Notes: generated by a model not told the origin, from the letters alone. A DNA stretch of 64,000 nucleotides from Fulvivirga ligni (GCF_021389935.1 NZ_CP089979.1:6286501-6350500); one strand, 5' to 3'; positions 43,876-53,506 are shown, counted from the stretch's first letter. Program-made: numbers and translations.

Positions 43876-45909
43876 TTACCAAACTTCCGGGAACTCACTG
43901 ATTCTCATCGTGGTGCATCCGTAAGGTATTAATGTGATTTCTTCTACTTCCTGATTAGGCTCCCAGTTGGGGCTATAAGGTATTGGACCTGCCATTCCAT
44001 TATATTCCTGCCATCTGCTTACCCTTTTTGCTGTAGCTTTTATTTCCAACGGAGCATTTTCCAGATTCCAGGGATAACCATTGACTTGCTTGGCACTGAA
44101 TGTCATGGTAGAGACCAAATGATCTTGCCTCAAAAGGCCGTAGTTCCATGGGCTTTTGGCATACACCTCATAATAGAAGTCGCCATACCACTGCGGATCT
44201 TTTTTGTTTTCTACTTTCTTCCATTCTTCCTCCACTTTTAAGGCATATACCAGCGGCCCTCTCTTAACGGAAAGTGCCCTTTCATGCCACCTTTCAGTTT
44301 CAATGTGCATCGGGAATTCCAGTGTTACCTGATCTCCCTTTTTCCATTCTCTACTGACAGTAACTATTTTACCGCCTTTGGAGGTGGCATACTCTTGTCC
44401 ATTCACCAGCACCTTTGCCTGGCTACACCATTCAGGGATACGAAGGTCAAAATCAAAGGTCACTTTTTTCTTAGATGCCCTTTGTAGTGTGAATTTTACG
44501 GATTCTTCGAAAGGATAATTGGTTTCTTCTATAAAGTTAACTTCAACACAGTCAGCCACTTTCGCAGTCACTTCACTGGGAGCATACACCAGGGCAGCAA
44601 GGCCACCTTCCGGCGTAGCGTACCATAGATTCTGTACAAACTTAGGCCATCCCTGATGCATATTGGATGTGCAGCAAGGATAGCCAGTAAGTAAACCGAA
44701 ACATAGTGTGTTTCCTCCATTCTGCTGGACGAAATTTCTTAATTTCCTGCTTGCTTCAATCTGGTTAGATTGTTGAAAATATTGTCTTGCCGTATAGTCA
44801 TCATTAGCTTGGGTTGGGAGAGCGTTGAAAGCTACTCTCTCCAGCCTTTCGGCAAAATCCAGCATACCTGTGATTTTCAGCATACTTTCCAAAGAGAACA
44901 TCATCTCTACAGCTGAGCAAAATTCTGAGCCCTGAGTAGGGTCAGAACCATGGAGCCATTCATCGCCTCCATACAGGCCGTGCGGCTGGCCATTAAATTT
45001 CATTAAATCATAAAAGCCTTTTTCAACGGCCCTTATATAAGTGGAGTCTTTGGCCTGCTGATAGTAAATGATGGGCTCTTTTATGCCTTGCGCTATATTC
45101 ACGCAGTGTAGACTTCCTTTAGTTCTTAGGTGTTCCTGGTTGAGAAAAACGTCTGTCCAGTTGAAGGTTTGTTCATGGACGATCTCCGCCAGATCAAGGA
45201 GAAATTTATCTCCAGTAATGTTGTATAACCAGTAGATTACCTGAAGATTATCGCCTCCTCTTCTGTTAGCCCAGAAAGTCCAATGGCCGAGTGGGGTGTT
45301 TGGTAATTCTTTTAACTGGTATTTAAAATATTTTGTCATCAGCTGTATAACACGCTGATCCTGAGTGGCTGAGTAATACTGCTGAAGCACCTTTAGCATC
45401 ACCATTTTTGGCCACCAGTCTTCAATATTATCTCTTTGGATGCCGTCTTCATGTCCATAGGCTTGTTTGGGTGGGATAGGCCCGAAATATCCATCTTCAC
45501 GCTGGTTATTGAGACTCCATTCTATCCAGGGCTTTACTTTGGCTTTGAGCTCTTCATCGTCCAAAATATAAGCCAGCGGCAAAAGACCATCAATCCAATA
45601 AGGTCCTCTTTCCCACTGGTCTCCATCACCACCGAGCCAGCCGTTTCTTTTTCCCATCACCAGTGGATATTGCTCATCCAGGTGGCCTGTCATGCCCTGC
45701 TTTTGCTTCACCAGCTGATCTTTTAGCCAGCCATGGGGCTTAATAGCTCCCAAAGGTAACTCCAGATAAGGTGAACTGATTAAAGGACTGCGGTTGGTTA
45801 AGTAATTAGCTTCAGATTTAGGTTGAGCGTCATCTTTTTCTCTATCACCAATAGGACTCAGGCCTAAAGTGAGAAAAAACAGCAGCGTTAAGGTAAGGGA
45901 AGAATACAT
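43876..45909 (-). CDS. GH127-like beta-L-arabinofuranosidase domain protein
   Basis: A 677-aa exported protein of the glyco_hydro_127 superfamily, distant from its neighbour. The zinc-site residues are kept as E329-F-C331 (SEFCSAVEM) and C412-C413 (YPCCTSNM), with E317 in GDEWLHG a possible acid/base. The first 100 residues and the barrel align with the family overall. I chose ATG 45909, because it starts the hydrophobic signal segment. The in-frame ATG at 45981 lies at the end of a terminator hairpin and would add 24 residues. Because only the core site is conserved, the substrate may differ from that of GH127 proper. Confidence 0.85.
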   Translation of the reverse strand: MYSSLTLTLLFFLTLGLSPIGDREKDDAQPKSEANYLTNRSPLISSPYLELPLGAIKPHGWLKDQLVKQKQGMTGHLDEQYPLVMGKRNGWLGGDGDQWERGPYWIDGLLPLAYILDDEELKAKVKPWIEWSLNNQREDGYFGPIPPKQAYGHEDGIQRDNIEDWWPKMVMLKVLQQYYSATQDQRVIQLMTKYFKYQLKELPNTPLGHWTFWANRRGGDNLQVIYWLYNITGDKFLLDLAEIVHEQTFNWTDVFLNQEHLRTKGSLHCVNIAQGIKEPIIYYQQAKDSTYIRAVEKGFYDLMKFNGQPHGLYGGDEWLHGSDPTQGSEFCSAVEMMFSLESMLKITGMLDFAERLERVAFNALPTQANDDYTARQYFQQSNQIEASRKLRNFVQQNGGNTLCFGLLTGYPCCTSNMHQGWPKFVQNLWYATPEGGLAALVYAPSEVTAKVADCVEVNFIEETNYPFEESVKFTLQRASKKKVTFDFDLRIPEWCSQAKVLVNGQEYATSKGGKIVTVSREWKKGDQVTLEFPMHIETERWHERALSVKRGPLVYALKVEEEWKKVENKKDPQWYGDFYYEVYAKSPWNYGLLRQDHLVSTMTFSAKQVNGYPWNLENAPLEIKATAKRVSRWQEYNGMAGPIPYSPNWEPNQEVEEITLIPYGCTTMRISEFPEVW

Positions 45910-45947
45910 AGAATTCTTTGAGTTTAGGGTAGGTCGGAAACTTGTAT

Positions 45948-45982
45948 GAAAAAAGAAGTGGGAAGAAAAATTTCTTCCCACT
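45948..45982 (-). terminator. Strong intrinsic terminator within the PUL
   Basis: A perfect 12-bp stem, AGTGGGAAGAAA (45957-45968) with TTTCTTCCCACT (45971-45982), has a 2-base gap. On the minus strand TCTTTTTTC follows. It lies 14 bases past the stop of the DUF3823 gene and before the GH127-like genes, so it should lower enzyme expression relative to susCD. Confidence 0.85.
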
Positions 45983-45996
45983 GTCCTTTTTAGTTA

Positions 45997-46701
45997 TTAG
46001 AGATCAATTTTTTCTACAGGAGAAAAAATCATGTCTTCTACGCCTTGGATTTTTAAGCCTATGCGGGCGTAGATGTAGTTTTGGTTAGGCACTAAATCTG
46101 GCACATCAACCGACAGGTTCACAGAAGACCCGGTAATATCACCTCCTCCAATTTCGGAGTTTCTGATATTATTACCTCCGCTTACAAATTGAGTTTTGTT
46201 GATATAGAGATTTACCCTTTCTATGCCTTTGGCATCATCTCCCGTAATCACTTGCTCAAGATCCGCAGAGGCTGAGATAGTTCTACCTGAAATGGAGAAA
46301 TTACTGTTGTTAACCATGTAATACGGCAACACCTCAATATCCATTTCCACAATTCCATTAAGATTGACATTAATGGTGTCAGAATTAGTCTCACCATTCA
46401 CAAGTGGAATATAAGGCCCTTGCCCACCCGGGAAGGTTAGCTTATAGGACCCAGAGAATAAGACTGAGGAAAATGAACCATCTTGAGCAATTGCTACATC
46501 TATAGGTAGCAAAGAATTATACTTAGGCTCCCAAAGTTGAAACCTTACCTGGTCATGTTGCACATTAATGGGCGTTCCATTATAAACAATATTACCTTTG
46601 AAGAAAACATCAGGAGCATCATAGTTATCCTTCTCACATGACGCAAAGAAAACCACCGCCATTAATCCCAAAAGTATTTTTATATTATTTTTAAACATCA
46701 T
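45997..46701 (-). CDS. DUF3823 lipoprotein (surface glycan-binding candidate)
   Basis: A 234-aa lipoprotein with lipobox FASC (Cys22) and the DUF3823 pattern: a beta-sandwich near residues 32-125 (FKGNIVYNGTPI, VRFQLWEPKY, LFSGSYKLTFPGG) and a second Ig-like domain (about 130-234). DUF3823 genes are found next to SusD in Bacteroidota PULs and are thought to encode outer-surface glycan-binding proteins that help SusCD. It follows SusD2 by 13 bases. Confidence 0.85.
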   Translation of the reverse strand: MMFKNNIKILLGLMAVVFFASCEKDNYDAPDVFFKGNIVYNGTPINVQHDQVRFQLWEPKYNSLLPIDVAIAQDGSFSSVLFSGSYKLTFPGGQGPYIPLVNGETNSDTINVNLNGIVEMDIEVLPYYMVNNSNFSISGRTISASADLEQVITGDDAKGIERVNLYINKTQFVSGGNNIRNSEIGGGDITGSSVNLSVDVPDLVPNQNYIYARIGLKIQGVEDMIFSPVEKIDL

Positions 46702-46714
46702 TTTAGAATTTAGA

Positions 46715-48649
46715 TTATTGATTAGGATTTCTTACTAGTTTCGGATTGGAGGCAATATGGCCATCAGGTATTTGAGAGTAATAATTGCCTAATCTGAATA
46801 AGTCATTTCCAGTTACCGGATTGGGTTTAGTAATTTTAAAAACCCAGTCAATATGATTTTCCAACCCTGCAGCTGGTGGATTATCAGGATGGTTTGGATC
46901 ATAGTACTTGTATGGTATCAAAGCAAACACTTGTGTCATTCGGTTATCAGCCTCACCAAGACCTGTTTCCAAATCCTGAACATCCATAGAGTTTCCATCC
47001 CAAACTTCATGAGCCAACCTCCAACGTTTCATATCCCAAAGTAAATGAGACTCAAACGCCAATTCTACTTTTCTTTCATGTACAATTCTATCAAAGGTTA
47101 AATCTGCACTGGTAAGGTCTGTTGTGAAACCAGCTCGTCTTCTTAAGAGATTCATATAATCTACGGCCTCATCACTTCTTCCTAATTCAAACAATGCTTC
47201 AGAAGCATTGAGAAGAATTTCTCCGTATCTAAAATGAATCCACCAAACTTCACTTTGAGTTCCTAAAGAACCTGCTCCATCAATTGGATCGAGGTATTTT
47301 CTTATCAGAAACCCAGTTTGGGCTGTATTTTCACGTCCTGGTATAGGACCATCTCCACCTACTACAACCTCAGGATCAGCTTTTCCTGGCAGTTTTTTCA
47401 GGGTTACAAAATCGGTAGCTGTAATTATTGAGTCATCAGGAACAATGTATCCACCCCATATATCCAACTTATTTCCCTTAAATGTAGAACCAGGAACTAT
47501 TATAGTACCTTCCAATCTTGCGTCTCTATTAGCGAAAATTTCACGGGCCGTACTATAATGTATGTAATCCCCACTCTCTTCGATCTTTAGAGGCTCAAAA
47601 GTATTATCGAGTAGCTCAAATTCTTCTACCATGTTTAATGATGGGTTCATTCGTGATCCGAAGGACTCCTCGGTCATGCTAAATGGCTGATTTTCTACTG
47701 TAAAACCTTGAAATTTATGCTTTAATAAAAAATCTTCTACAAAAATCACTTCCGAATTACCACTCTTATCCAAGAATAGCTGTGAAAAATTATTAATCCT
47801 ACTCTCTATAGGATCATTCTCGTCAATAGCATCTACATAAAGCTGATACCCTAAATCCATCACGGCCTCTGAGGCTTCTAATGATTTTTCATAATAGTCA
47901 TCAGCCATAGATGCAGGAATACCAACTTCTTCCCCAGGCAATGATACGGAAGGCGTTGAGGTTCCATGCTTTGCGATAGAACCAGCATATAATGCAGCTC
48001 TTGATATAAGCGCATAAGCAGCTCCTTTTGTGGCCCTACTTTTTTCATTGATATCGCCAGGTAGATAATCTATTATACCTTCTAACTCATTAATTACAAA
48101 ATCATATATTTCATATTCTTTTGCTCGTGGGTATTGAAGATAAGCAGGATCGCCATTGAAATCATACTCCAAAGGCTCTAGAATTAATGGCACCCCGCCA
48201 TCTCTAATCACCATATTGAAGTAAAGAAAAGCCCTTAGAAACTTAGCCTCTGCGGCAAACTTCTCCAGATCATCATTTGTTAACTGAGACGAGATCACAG
48301 CTTCAGTTTCTAAGCTTTCTAAAAAAAGGTTAAGGTCTCTTACATATCCATAATCCCACATGAACCAACTTCCATAACCGAAATCATTATTAGAAAACCT
48401 TCCATAGGTACCGTTTCTCGAGATTAATGCTTCATTTAAATCTCCATAAGCATCTATGTTTTGAAAATGCTGGTAGTTCGGTATTCTGTCGTATAAATCA
48501 GAAAGAACATTCGTTATTAAAACTTTACTGCTCCAAATTTGCTCAGGAAGCAACAAGTCTGTTGGCTCCTTACTTAAGAATTCCTCATCATTACATGAGG
48601 TAGATAAGGCCAAAACCAACCCGACTAAAAGTATATATATTTTTTTCAT
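46715..48649 (-). CDS. SusD/RagB-family surface glycan-binding lipoprotein (SusD2)
   Basis: A 644-aa lipoprotein with lipobox STSC (Cys19). It has the TPR-like helices of SusD (LKFAAEAKFLRAFLYFNMV-like segment at about 110-130, with FLRAFLYFNM) and a C-terminal signature of the RagB/SusD family (ERKVELAFESHLLWDMKRW). It forms the lid over SusC2 at the outer face of the outer membrane and captures the glycan before import. It is 11 bases from SusC2 upstream and 13 bases from DUF3823 downstream. Confidence 0.94.
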   Translation of the reverse strand: MKKIYILLVGLVLALSTSCNDEEFLSKEPTDLLLPEQIWSSKVLITNVLSDLYDRIPNYQHFQNIDAYGDLNEALISRNGTYGRFSNNDFGYGSWFMWDYGYVRDLNLFLESLETEAVISSQLTNDDLEKFAAEAKFLRAFLYFNMVIRDGGVPLILEPLEYDFNGDPAYLQYPRAKEYEIYDFVINELEGIIDYLPGDINEKSRATKGAAYALISRAALYAGSIAKHGTSTPSVSLPGEEVGIPASMADDYYEKSLEASEAVMDLGYQLYVDAIDENDPIESRINNFSQLFLDKSGNSEVIFVEDFLLKHKFQGFTVENQPFSMTEESFGSRMNPSLNMVEEFELLDNTFEPLKIEESGDYIHYSTAREIFANRDARLEGTIIVPGSTFKGNKLDIWGGYIVPDDSIITATDFVTLKKLPGKADPEVVVGGDGPIPGRENTAQTGFLIRKYLDPIDGAGSLGTQSEVWWIHFRYGEILLNASEALFELGRSDEAVDYMNLLRRRAGFTTDLTSADLTFDRIVHERKVELAFESHLLWDMKRWRLAHEVWDGNSMDVQDLETGLGEADNRMTQVFALIPYKYYDPNHPDNPPAAGLENHIDWVFKITKPNPVTGNDLFRLGNYYSQIPDGHIASNPKLVRNPNQ

Positions 48650-48660
48650 CGCTATTCTAT

Positions 48661-51600
48661 TTAAAGGGTTAGATTGATTCCAAAATTGAATACCTTATTC
48701 TGAGGATATTGAAGACCATTAGGGTCAATAATTTCTGGTTCAATACCTAGATCATGCACATTATCTATAGAGAAGAGGTTAAATGTATTTACATACACTC
48801 TCAGTTTCGTAATCTTAGCTTTTTCTAAAATATTTTCAGGGACACTGTATCCTAATTCTAATGTTCTTGCCCTTAAATATTTAACATTGGTACTAAAGAA
48901 AGTGGAGGGTACATCACCGTTTCTATAATTACTATGCCCACCCTCATTATATCTTAAGGCTGGATATGTTCCTGCAACCCATTCACTATTAACATCAAAC
49001 GGGTCTTCTCTATGCCACCTATCCTGATAGATAGCTAACAAATTTCCACCGTTTTGGTAAGGCCATAACATTTCCCATCTCTGTTGGAAGGTATACATTG
49101 AACCACCGGAAAAATCAGCAGTGAAATCGAATCCCTTATAGTCAAATGAGAAGCTAAGACCAAAGTTTACTATAGGATTTCTGTCCGGGGAATATCCTAT
49201 AGGTCGCTCATCTAGTCCATCAATTTTTCCATCTCCATTCTGGTCTTTGTATATTAAATCTCCTGGCAAAAGGGTTTCATTTCCACGTCCGTCAATATTT
49301 ACAGGGTAATCACTAATTTCCTCTGCAGACTTAAACTGGCCTTCCACTTCATAACCCCACATGATGTTATTCCATCTATTCTCTATACTAGATCTGTATT
49401 CATTCCATGAATTACCAAAAACAGGCTTATATGAAGATAGGAATTTACTTCTAGCGTAAGAGACGTTGCCTCCAACTGAGAAATTAGCTTCTCCAACCTT
49501 CCCGAAATACATTAATGAAACCTCTCCTCCAATAACAGCATCACTATTTACATTTTCATCAGGAAGAGCATATCCTAACTCTGCAGGTAATAATACATCA
49601 TACTTTCTACCTCTAAGACCTGTCCTTTTTCTATAGAAGTAATCTACTGTACCAGATAATTTACTATTAAAGAGACTAAAATCTGTACCTATATCTGTAG
49701 TAGTACTAGTAAACCAAGATAGGTTGTTCACTGTATTTCTGTAGCGTGCTCCTAATACTATCTGACCATCAAATACAGAGCGTCCTGTACCTGTGTTGTA
49801 ACCATAGCCAGGTAGATAAGCAAACGGATCAATACCGATATTATCATCCCCTAACTGACCGTAAGAAACTCTTAATTTTAAACTACTTAAAACTTTTGTT
49901 CCTATTAAGTCTTTTATGAAAGGCTCATCTGTAACAAGCCAACCTGCGGATACGGACGGGAAATATCCCACTCTATTTTCAGGTGAGAACTTCCAAGAAG
50001 CGTCTCTTCTGCAAACCAACTCTAAGAAATACTTATCTGCAAAGTTGTAAGTTAAGCGACCAACATATCCAATCCTGGCTTCAGGTTGATCTAAATCTGC
50101 AAAATCCGTATCATCCATTGTAGAAAATGAAAGGTTAGGCAAATAATTATTAGTGGGTACTGCATGTTGAAAAGTATAAAGTCTTCTTCTTTCTATCCTT
50201 TCATTTACAAATGTCGCACCTATTGTATGTTGTCCAAAGGTATTTTTATAATCCACCTGAACCTGAGATACTTTGTTAAAAACTTTTTCAAGTCTTCTTT
50301 CTCTCCACGGATTAGTACTTCCTCCAGTACGTGTGTAAGTGCTATCAGCAGGATTGAAGGTATAAGCATCATAAGTATATTCATGACCATTAGTTACCAT
50401 GTCTGCTAAGTAGTAAGAATACTTACCTGACACTTTTAATCCCTTAACAAATGGCACCTCATATGAACCTGTGAAGTTCGTTTGTAACACTCTCCAATCT
50501 TGAGTCCAATATCCAGAATTTTCTTTATTCAAAAGCCCCCAGTTTTCTGCGTTATGACCGATATCATTCAGGTATTCTGGATTGTCATTAGCAAATGGCC
50601 TTTCCCAAGGCAAATTACGAAGAAGAGCAAATCGTGGAGCCCAATAATCATCACCTCCAGGTACACCTGGATTATCCCTTGTTTCAATTCTACCATTTAT
50701 CTGAACTCCAATTTTTAGGTTTTTAGTAATATTAGCATCTATATTACTCTGCATATTTGTTCTGCCAAATGTGAATTCTCTACCAAGAACAGAAGATTGA
50801 TCTAAGCGCGTTAATGATACATAATAATTTATCTTTTCACTACCGCCAGTAGTACTGAGGTTTATAGATGTAAGAGGTGCGTCCCCTTCAATAATATAAT
50901 CATACCAATCAAAATCTCGATAACCATACTCTGTACCTTCTTTCCATCTTTCGAGTTCTTCAGGCGTCATACTTGTTCCTGGATTTACTCGATTCATATC
51001 CGCCTCTAGTTTTCCAACTTGCCATTCATAAGAATTAACAGTTTCAGGAAAACGAGACCAGTTCTGAACACCGTAATATGCATCTAAATTAATAGTATTA
51101 CTTTCTCCTCTCTTACCTCTCTTGGTTGTAACCAATACTACTCCATTGGCAGCTCTAACACCGTAGATGGCTGCTGATGCATCTTTAAGTATAGTTATAC
51201 TCTCAATGTCATTTGGAGCTAGGTTATTAAATTGTCCTGCATCTTGTTGTATTCCATCAATTACGTAAAGTGGGTCTCCCATATTACGGATTTGAATGGT
51301 AGCTGATGCACCAGGTCTACCATCAGGCATTCTGAAAGTAACGCCTGGCAGTTTACCTGCTAAACCAGAACTTACGGTAGATCCACCGTGAACCTTACCT
51401 ATCTCTTCACTGGTAATGGATGATACAGCAGCTGTAATAGACTGTTTGGTTTGGGTCCCATATCCTGTAACCACCACCTCATCCAATGATTGAATATCAG
51501 ACTCTAATTGTACATCTATTGTGCTTCTGCCATTAATAGCCACTTCTTGAGATTTGTAGCCTATGAAGGAGAAGATAAGTGTATTCTGATCATCGGGTAC

Positions 51601-52122
51601 TGAGAGGGAGTAGTTTCCGTCTATATCTGTAACGGTACCGATGGTGGTGCCTTTTACCAGGATACTAACACCTGGTAAGGCCTCGCCCTCATCTGAGGTT
51701 ACGGTACCTTGAACGTTTACATCGTAAATAAAGACTTCCAGCTGGTTAGTAGCTTTCTTGGAAACTTTCTGAACGTGTATGTTCTCGTTTATTTGTTTGA
51801 AATGCAGGCCTGCTAGCTTTGAAATTTCGATAAGCAGATCTGCCACTTTTCCCTTCTTATTGTAAGAGAATCGGATGTCTTCGTTGAGTATGTGTTTATC
51901 GTAAGAGAAGCGTAAGTTGGTTTTGCTCTCAATAGTGCGGAAAGCATCTGAGATTGAAACATTATTAAGGGCAATACCAAAGTCAATTTTCTTAACACTT
52001 GAAATGCGCTGGGCAGATAGATCTGTGGCTAGAAGTATAGAAATGGACAGCACTTGCACCATTAAAATACACAGAAACTGCCTTGAGCCCATCACGGTTA
52101 GGTGAAGTAACTTTTGTTTCAT
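48661..52122 (-). CDS. SusC/RagA-family TonB-dependent transporter with STN domain (SusC2)
   Basis: A protein of 1153 aa from ATG 52122. A signal peptide (ending DLSAQ) is followed by an STN (secretin/TonB short N-terminal) domain (IALNNVSISDAFRTIESKT), a carboxypeptidase-regulatory-like domain (VTSDEGEALPGVSILVKG), the plug (VVVTGYGTQTKQSI) and a 22-strand barrel ending with FNFGINLTL. The STN domain contacts a FecR anti-sigma factor in known systems. I chose 52122, because the in-frame start at 52176 adds a charged segment and is not in the other SusC. A conserved leader (52142-52204) sits upstream. With SusD2 it imports oligosaccharides. Confidence 0.93.
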   Translation of the reverse strand: MKQKLLHLTVMGSRQFLCILMVQVLSISILLATDLSAQRISSVKKIDFGIALNNVSISDAFRTIESKTNLRFSYDKHILNEDIRFSYNKKGKVADLLIEISKLAGLHFKQINENIHVQKVSKKATNQLEVFIYDVNVQGTVTSDEGEALPGVSILVKGTTIGTVTDIDGNYSLSVPDDQNTLIFSFIGYKSQEVAINGRSTIDVQLESDIQSLDEVVVTGYGTQTKQSITAAVSSITSEEIGKVHGGSTVSSGLAGKLPGVTFRMPDGRPGASATIQIRNMGDPLYVIDGIQQDAGQFNNLAPNDIESITILKDASAAIYGVRAANGVVLVTTKRGKRGESNTINLDAYYGVQNWSRFPETVNSYEWQVGKLEADMNRVNPGTSMTPEELERWKEGTEYGYRDFDWYDYIIEGDAPLTSINLSTTGGSEKINYYVSLTRLDQSSVLGREFTFGRTNMQSNIDANITKNLKIGVQINGRIETRDNPGVPGGDDYWAPRFALLRNLPWERPFANDNPEYLNDIGHNAENWGLLNKENSGYWTQDWRVLQTNFTGSYEVPFVKGLKVSGKYSYYLADMVTNGHEYTYDAYTFNPADSTYTRTGGSTNPWRERRLEKVFNKVSQVQVDYKNTFGQHTIGATFVNERIERRRLYTFQHAVPTNNYLPNLSFSTMDDTDFADLDQPEARIGYVGRLTYNFADKYFLELVCRRDASWKFSPENRVGYFPSVSAGWLVTDEPFIKDLIGTKVLSSLKLRVSYGQLGDDNIGIDPFAYLPGYGYNTGTGRSVFDGQIVLGARYRNTVNNLSWFTSTTTDIGTDFSLFNSKLSGTVDYFYRKRTGLRGRKYDVLLPAELGYALPDENVNSDAVIGGEVSLMYFGKVGEANFSVGGNVSYARSKFLSSYKPVFGNSWNEYRSSIENRWNNIMWGYEVEGQFKSAEEISDYPVNIDGRGNETLLPGDLIYKDQNGDGKIDGLDERPIGYSPDRNPIVNFGLSFSFDYKGFDFTADFSGGSMYTFQQRWEMLWPYQNGGNLLAIYQDRWHREDPFDVNSEWVAGTYPALRYNEGGHSNYRNGDVPSTFFSTNVKYLRARTLELGYSVPENILEKAKITKLRVYVNTFNLFSIDNVHDLGIEPEIIDPNGLQYPQNKVFNFGINLTL

Positions 52123-52141
52123 AATTTTATGATTTTGTTTT

Positions 52142-52204
52142 AAACATGTAATAATCCGCTTTAGCAGCGTCGCCAAACTATGCTTTGCGGAGGAAGAAAA
52201 ACCG
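52142..52204 (-). promoter_or_regulatory. Conserved SusC leader element, copy 2
   Basis: On the minus strand CGGTTTTTC (ending 52196), 15 bases, TAGTTTGGCGACG (52180-52168), then TTACATGTTT precede the SusC2 ATG by 46 bases measured from the GACG end. The same elements with the same 15- and 46-base spacing precede SusC1. It is probably a promoter/leader recognised by the PUL sigma factor. Confidence 0.6.
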
Positions 52205-52223
52205 GTATCTCATATCGGTTTTT
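52197..52223 (-). terminator. Hairpin upstream of the SusC2 leader
   Basis: A 12-bp stem (AAAAACCGGTAT with ATATCGGTTTTT, one G-U pair, loop CTC) spans 52197-52223. On the minus strand five T residues end the stem. It lies 98 bases past the DUF4998 gene and likely terminates its transcript. The last arm contains the conserved CGGTTTTTC box. Confidence 0.75.
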
Positions 52224-52320
52224 CCGTTTTAAAGAGGGTTTTAGGTCATAAGTGGTCGAGTCGCTTTTTCATTTTCATAAGGGTAAGGTTTATAGTTAGT
52301 TTTAGTAATTGTTCGTTATA

Positions 52321-53478
52321 TCATCGGCGATAAATACCCACCTCTGCAATGGCACATCTTGGCTTATCTCTATAAGTTCCATTGCATACAATCTGGATAT
52401 ATCTCATGGTTTGAGGCGTAGCAAAATCATAGTACTGTACATTGCCATTATCAGGCACATCAAACACGCCTGCAGATGACCATTCTACATTATCACTGCT
52501 TACTAGTATCTCGAAATTATTGAGCCTTGGATTTTCCTCAGCCATAGGATCATTGGTGTTAGTTCGAGGCTGCAAATACAGGCCAGTCACACTCTGAATC
52601 TCCTCTTTCATATCAATATTGAAATAGAAAGGAAACTGCCCATCTTCCGGCTGGGCTGTCCACCAGTATGTGAAAGGATTTCCATCTATAGCGTTATAGG
52701 CCGAAAAACCGGGATCTATACTGTTTGCGGTAACTTCCCAGTTACCTCTAGAGAAAACTGTAAATACCTCTGAAGTATCATACTTGGTATAGAACATATC
52801 CAGCGCAAGTGAATCTGGCAAATAGACAGTTCTAGTGTAGATAGAGCCTCCATTCTGGGCATCATAATCAAAAATAGCGGTATGGGCTGCTTTACTGTCT
52901 GCTAAAATCTGCTTTTCGCCCCCACTTTCAGACTGGTATATAACTTCTACTCCAAGCGCGGTATCATCTAAAGCAGCGCCCCAGGATACCGTGAGACTGT
53001 CACCTTGAAATTTAACTTCTTCAACACTCCTGTTTATGATTAAGGAATTATAATTATCTCCATAAACTCTTCCTGCAGCATTTGCCGGTATTGAAATATT
53101 ATTATCATCATCGAAGGTATAGATTTCAAATACATAAAACTGTTCCTCTAAGTCATTGATAATCACAGAAATACTATCCGCCCCACTGGTTGACTCAAAG
53201 GGTACTCGAAGAGAGTCGTTTCTGTTATTCCAATAGATTAGAGCACTAGTTACTGATGGATCACCGTTAATGATCCAGCTTAACCCTATTCTGTTTCTAC
53301 CTGGAAAAACGGTAACAGAATCAGCATTGGCCGGATAGACAATCTCCCCTTCAGACCAAAACTGATCATACGTATCATCCATATCAGTACAGCCTATGGC
53401 CACCAGAAACACTGAAAGTGCGAGCAGGAGACTTTTAGCTATAGTGGGTATTTTATATTTTTTTCTTTGCTTATTCAT
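52321..53478 (-). CDS. DUF4998 lipoprotein with discoidin domain
   Basis: A 385-aa lipoprotein with lipobox VAIGC (Cys30). A DUF4998 region (about 35-235, fibronectin-like repeats such as IGLSWIINGDPSVTSALIYW) is followed by an F5/8 type C (discoidin) carbohydrate-binding domain (about 250-385, with FTYWWTAQPEDGQFPFYFNI and MRYIQIVCNGTYRDKPRCA). It is probably a surface glycan-binding protein of the SusCD1 system. It is 28 bases downstream of the DUF4959/5000 gene. Confidence 0.85.
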   Translation of the reverse strand: MNKQRKKYKIPTIAKSLLLALSVFLVAIGCTDMDDTYDQFWSEGEIVYPANADSVTVFPGRNRIGLSWIINGDPSVTSALIYWNNRNDSLRVPFESTSGADSISVIINDLEEQFYVFEIYTFDDDNNISIPANAAGRVYGDNYNSLIINRSVEEVKFQGDSLTVSWGAALDDTALGVEVIYQSESGGEKQILADSKAAHTAIFDYDAQNGGSIYTRTVYLPDSLALDMFYTKYDTSEVFTVFSRGNWEVTANSIDPGFSAYNAIDGNPFTYWWTAQPEDGQFPFYFNIDMKEEIQSVTGLYLQPRTNTNDPMAEENPRLNNFEILVSSDNVEWSSAGVFDVPDNGNVQYYDFATPQTMRYIQIVCNGTYRDKPRCAIAEVGIYRR

Positions 53479-53506
53479 TAGCTAAATTTCAAATGAGTAG
53501 TCCTGA

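Noticed and set aside
45910-45981. Longer start of the GH127-like protein
   Set aside because: The extension overlaps a strong terminator hairpin and puts a charged segment before the signal peptide.
52123-52176. Longer start of SusC2 (18 extra residues)
   Set aside because: The segment corresponds to the conserved leader. In SusC1 the same DNA is not in frame with the gene.
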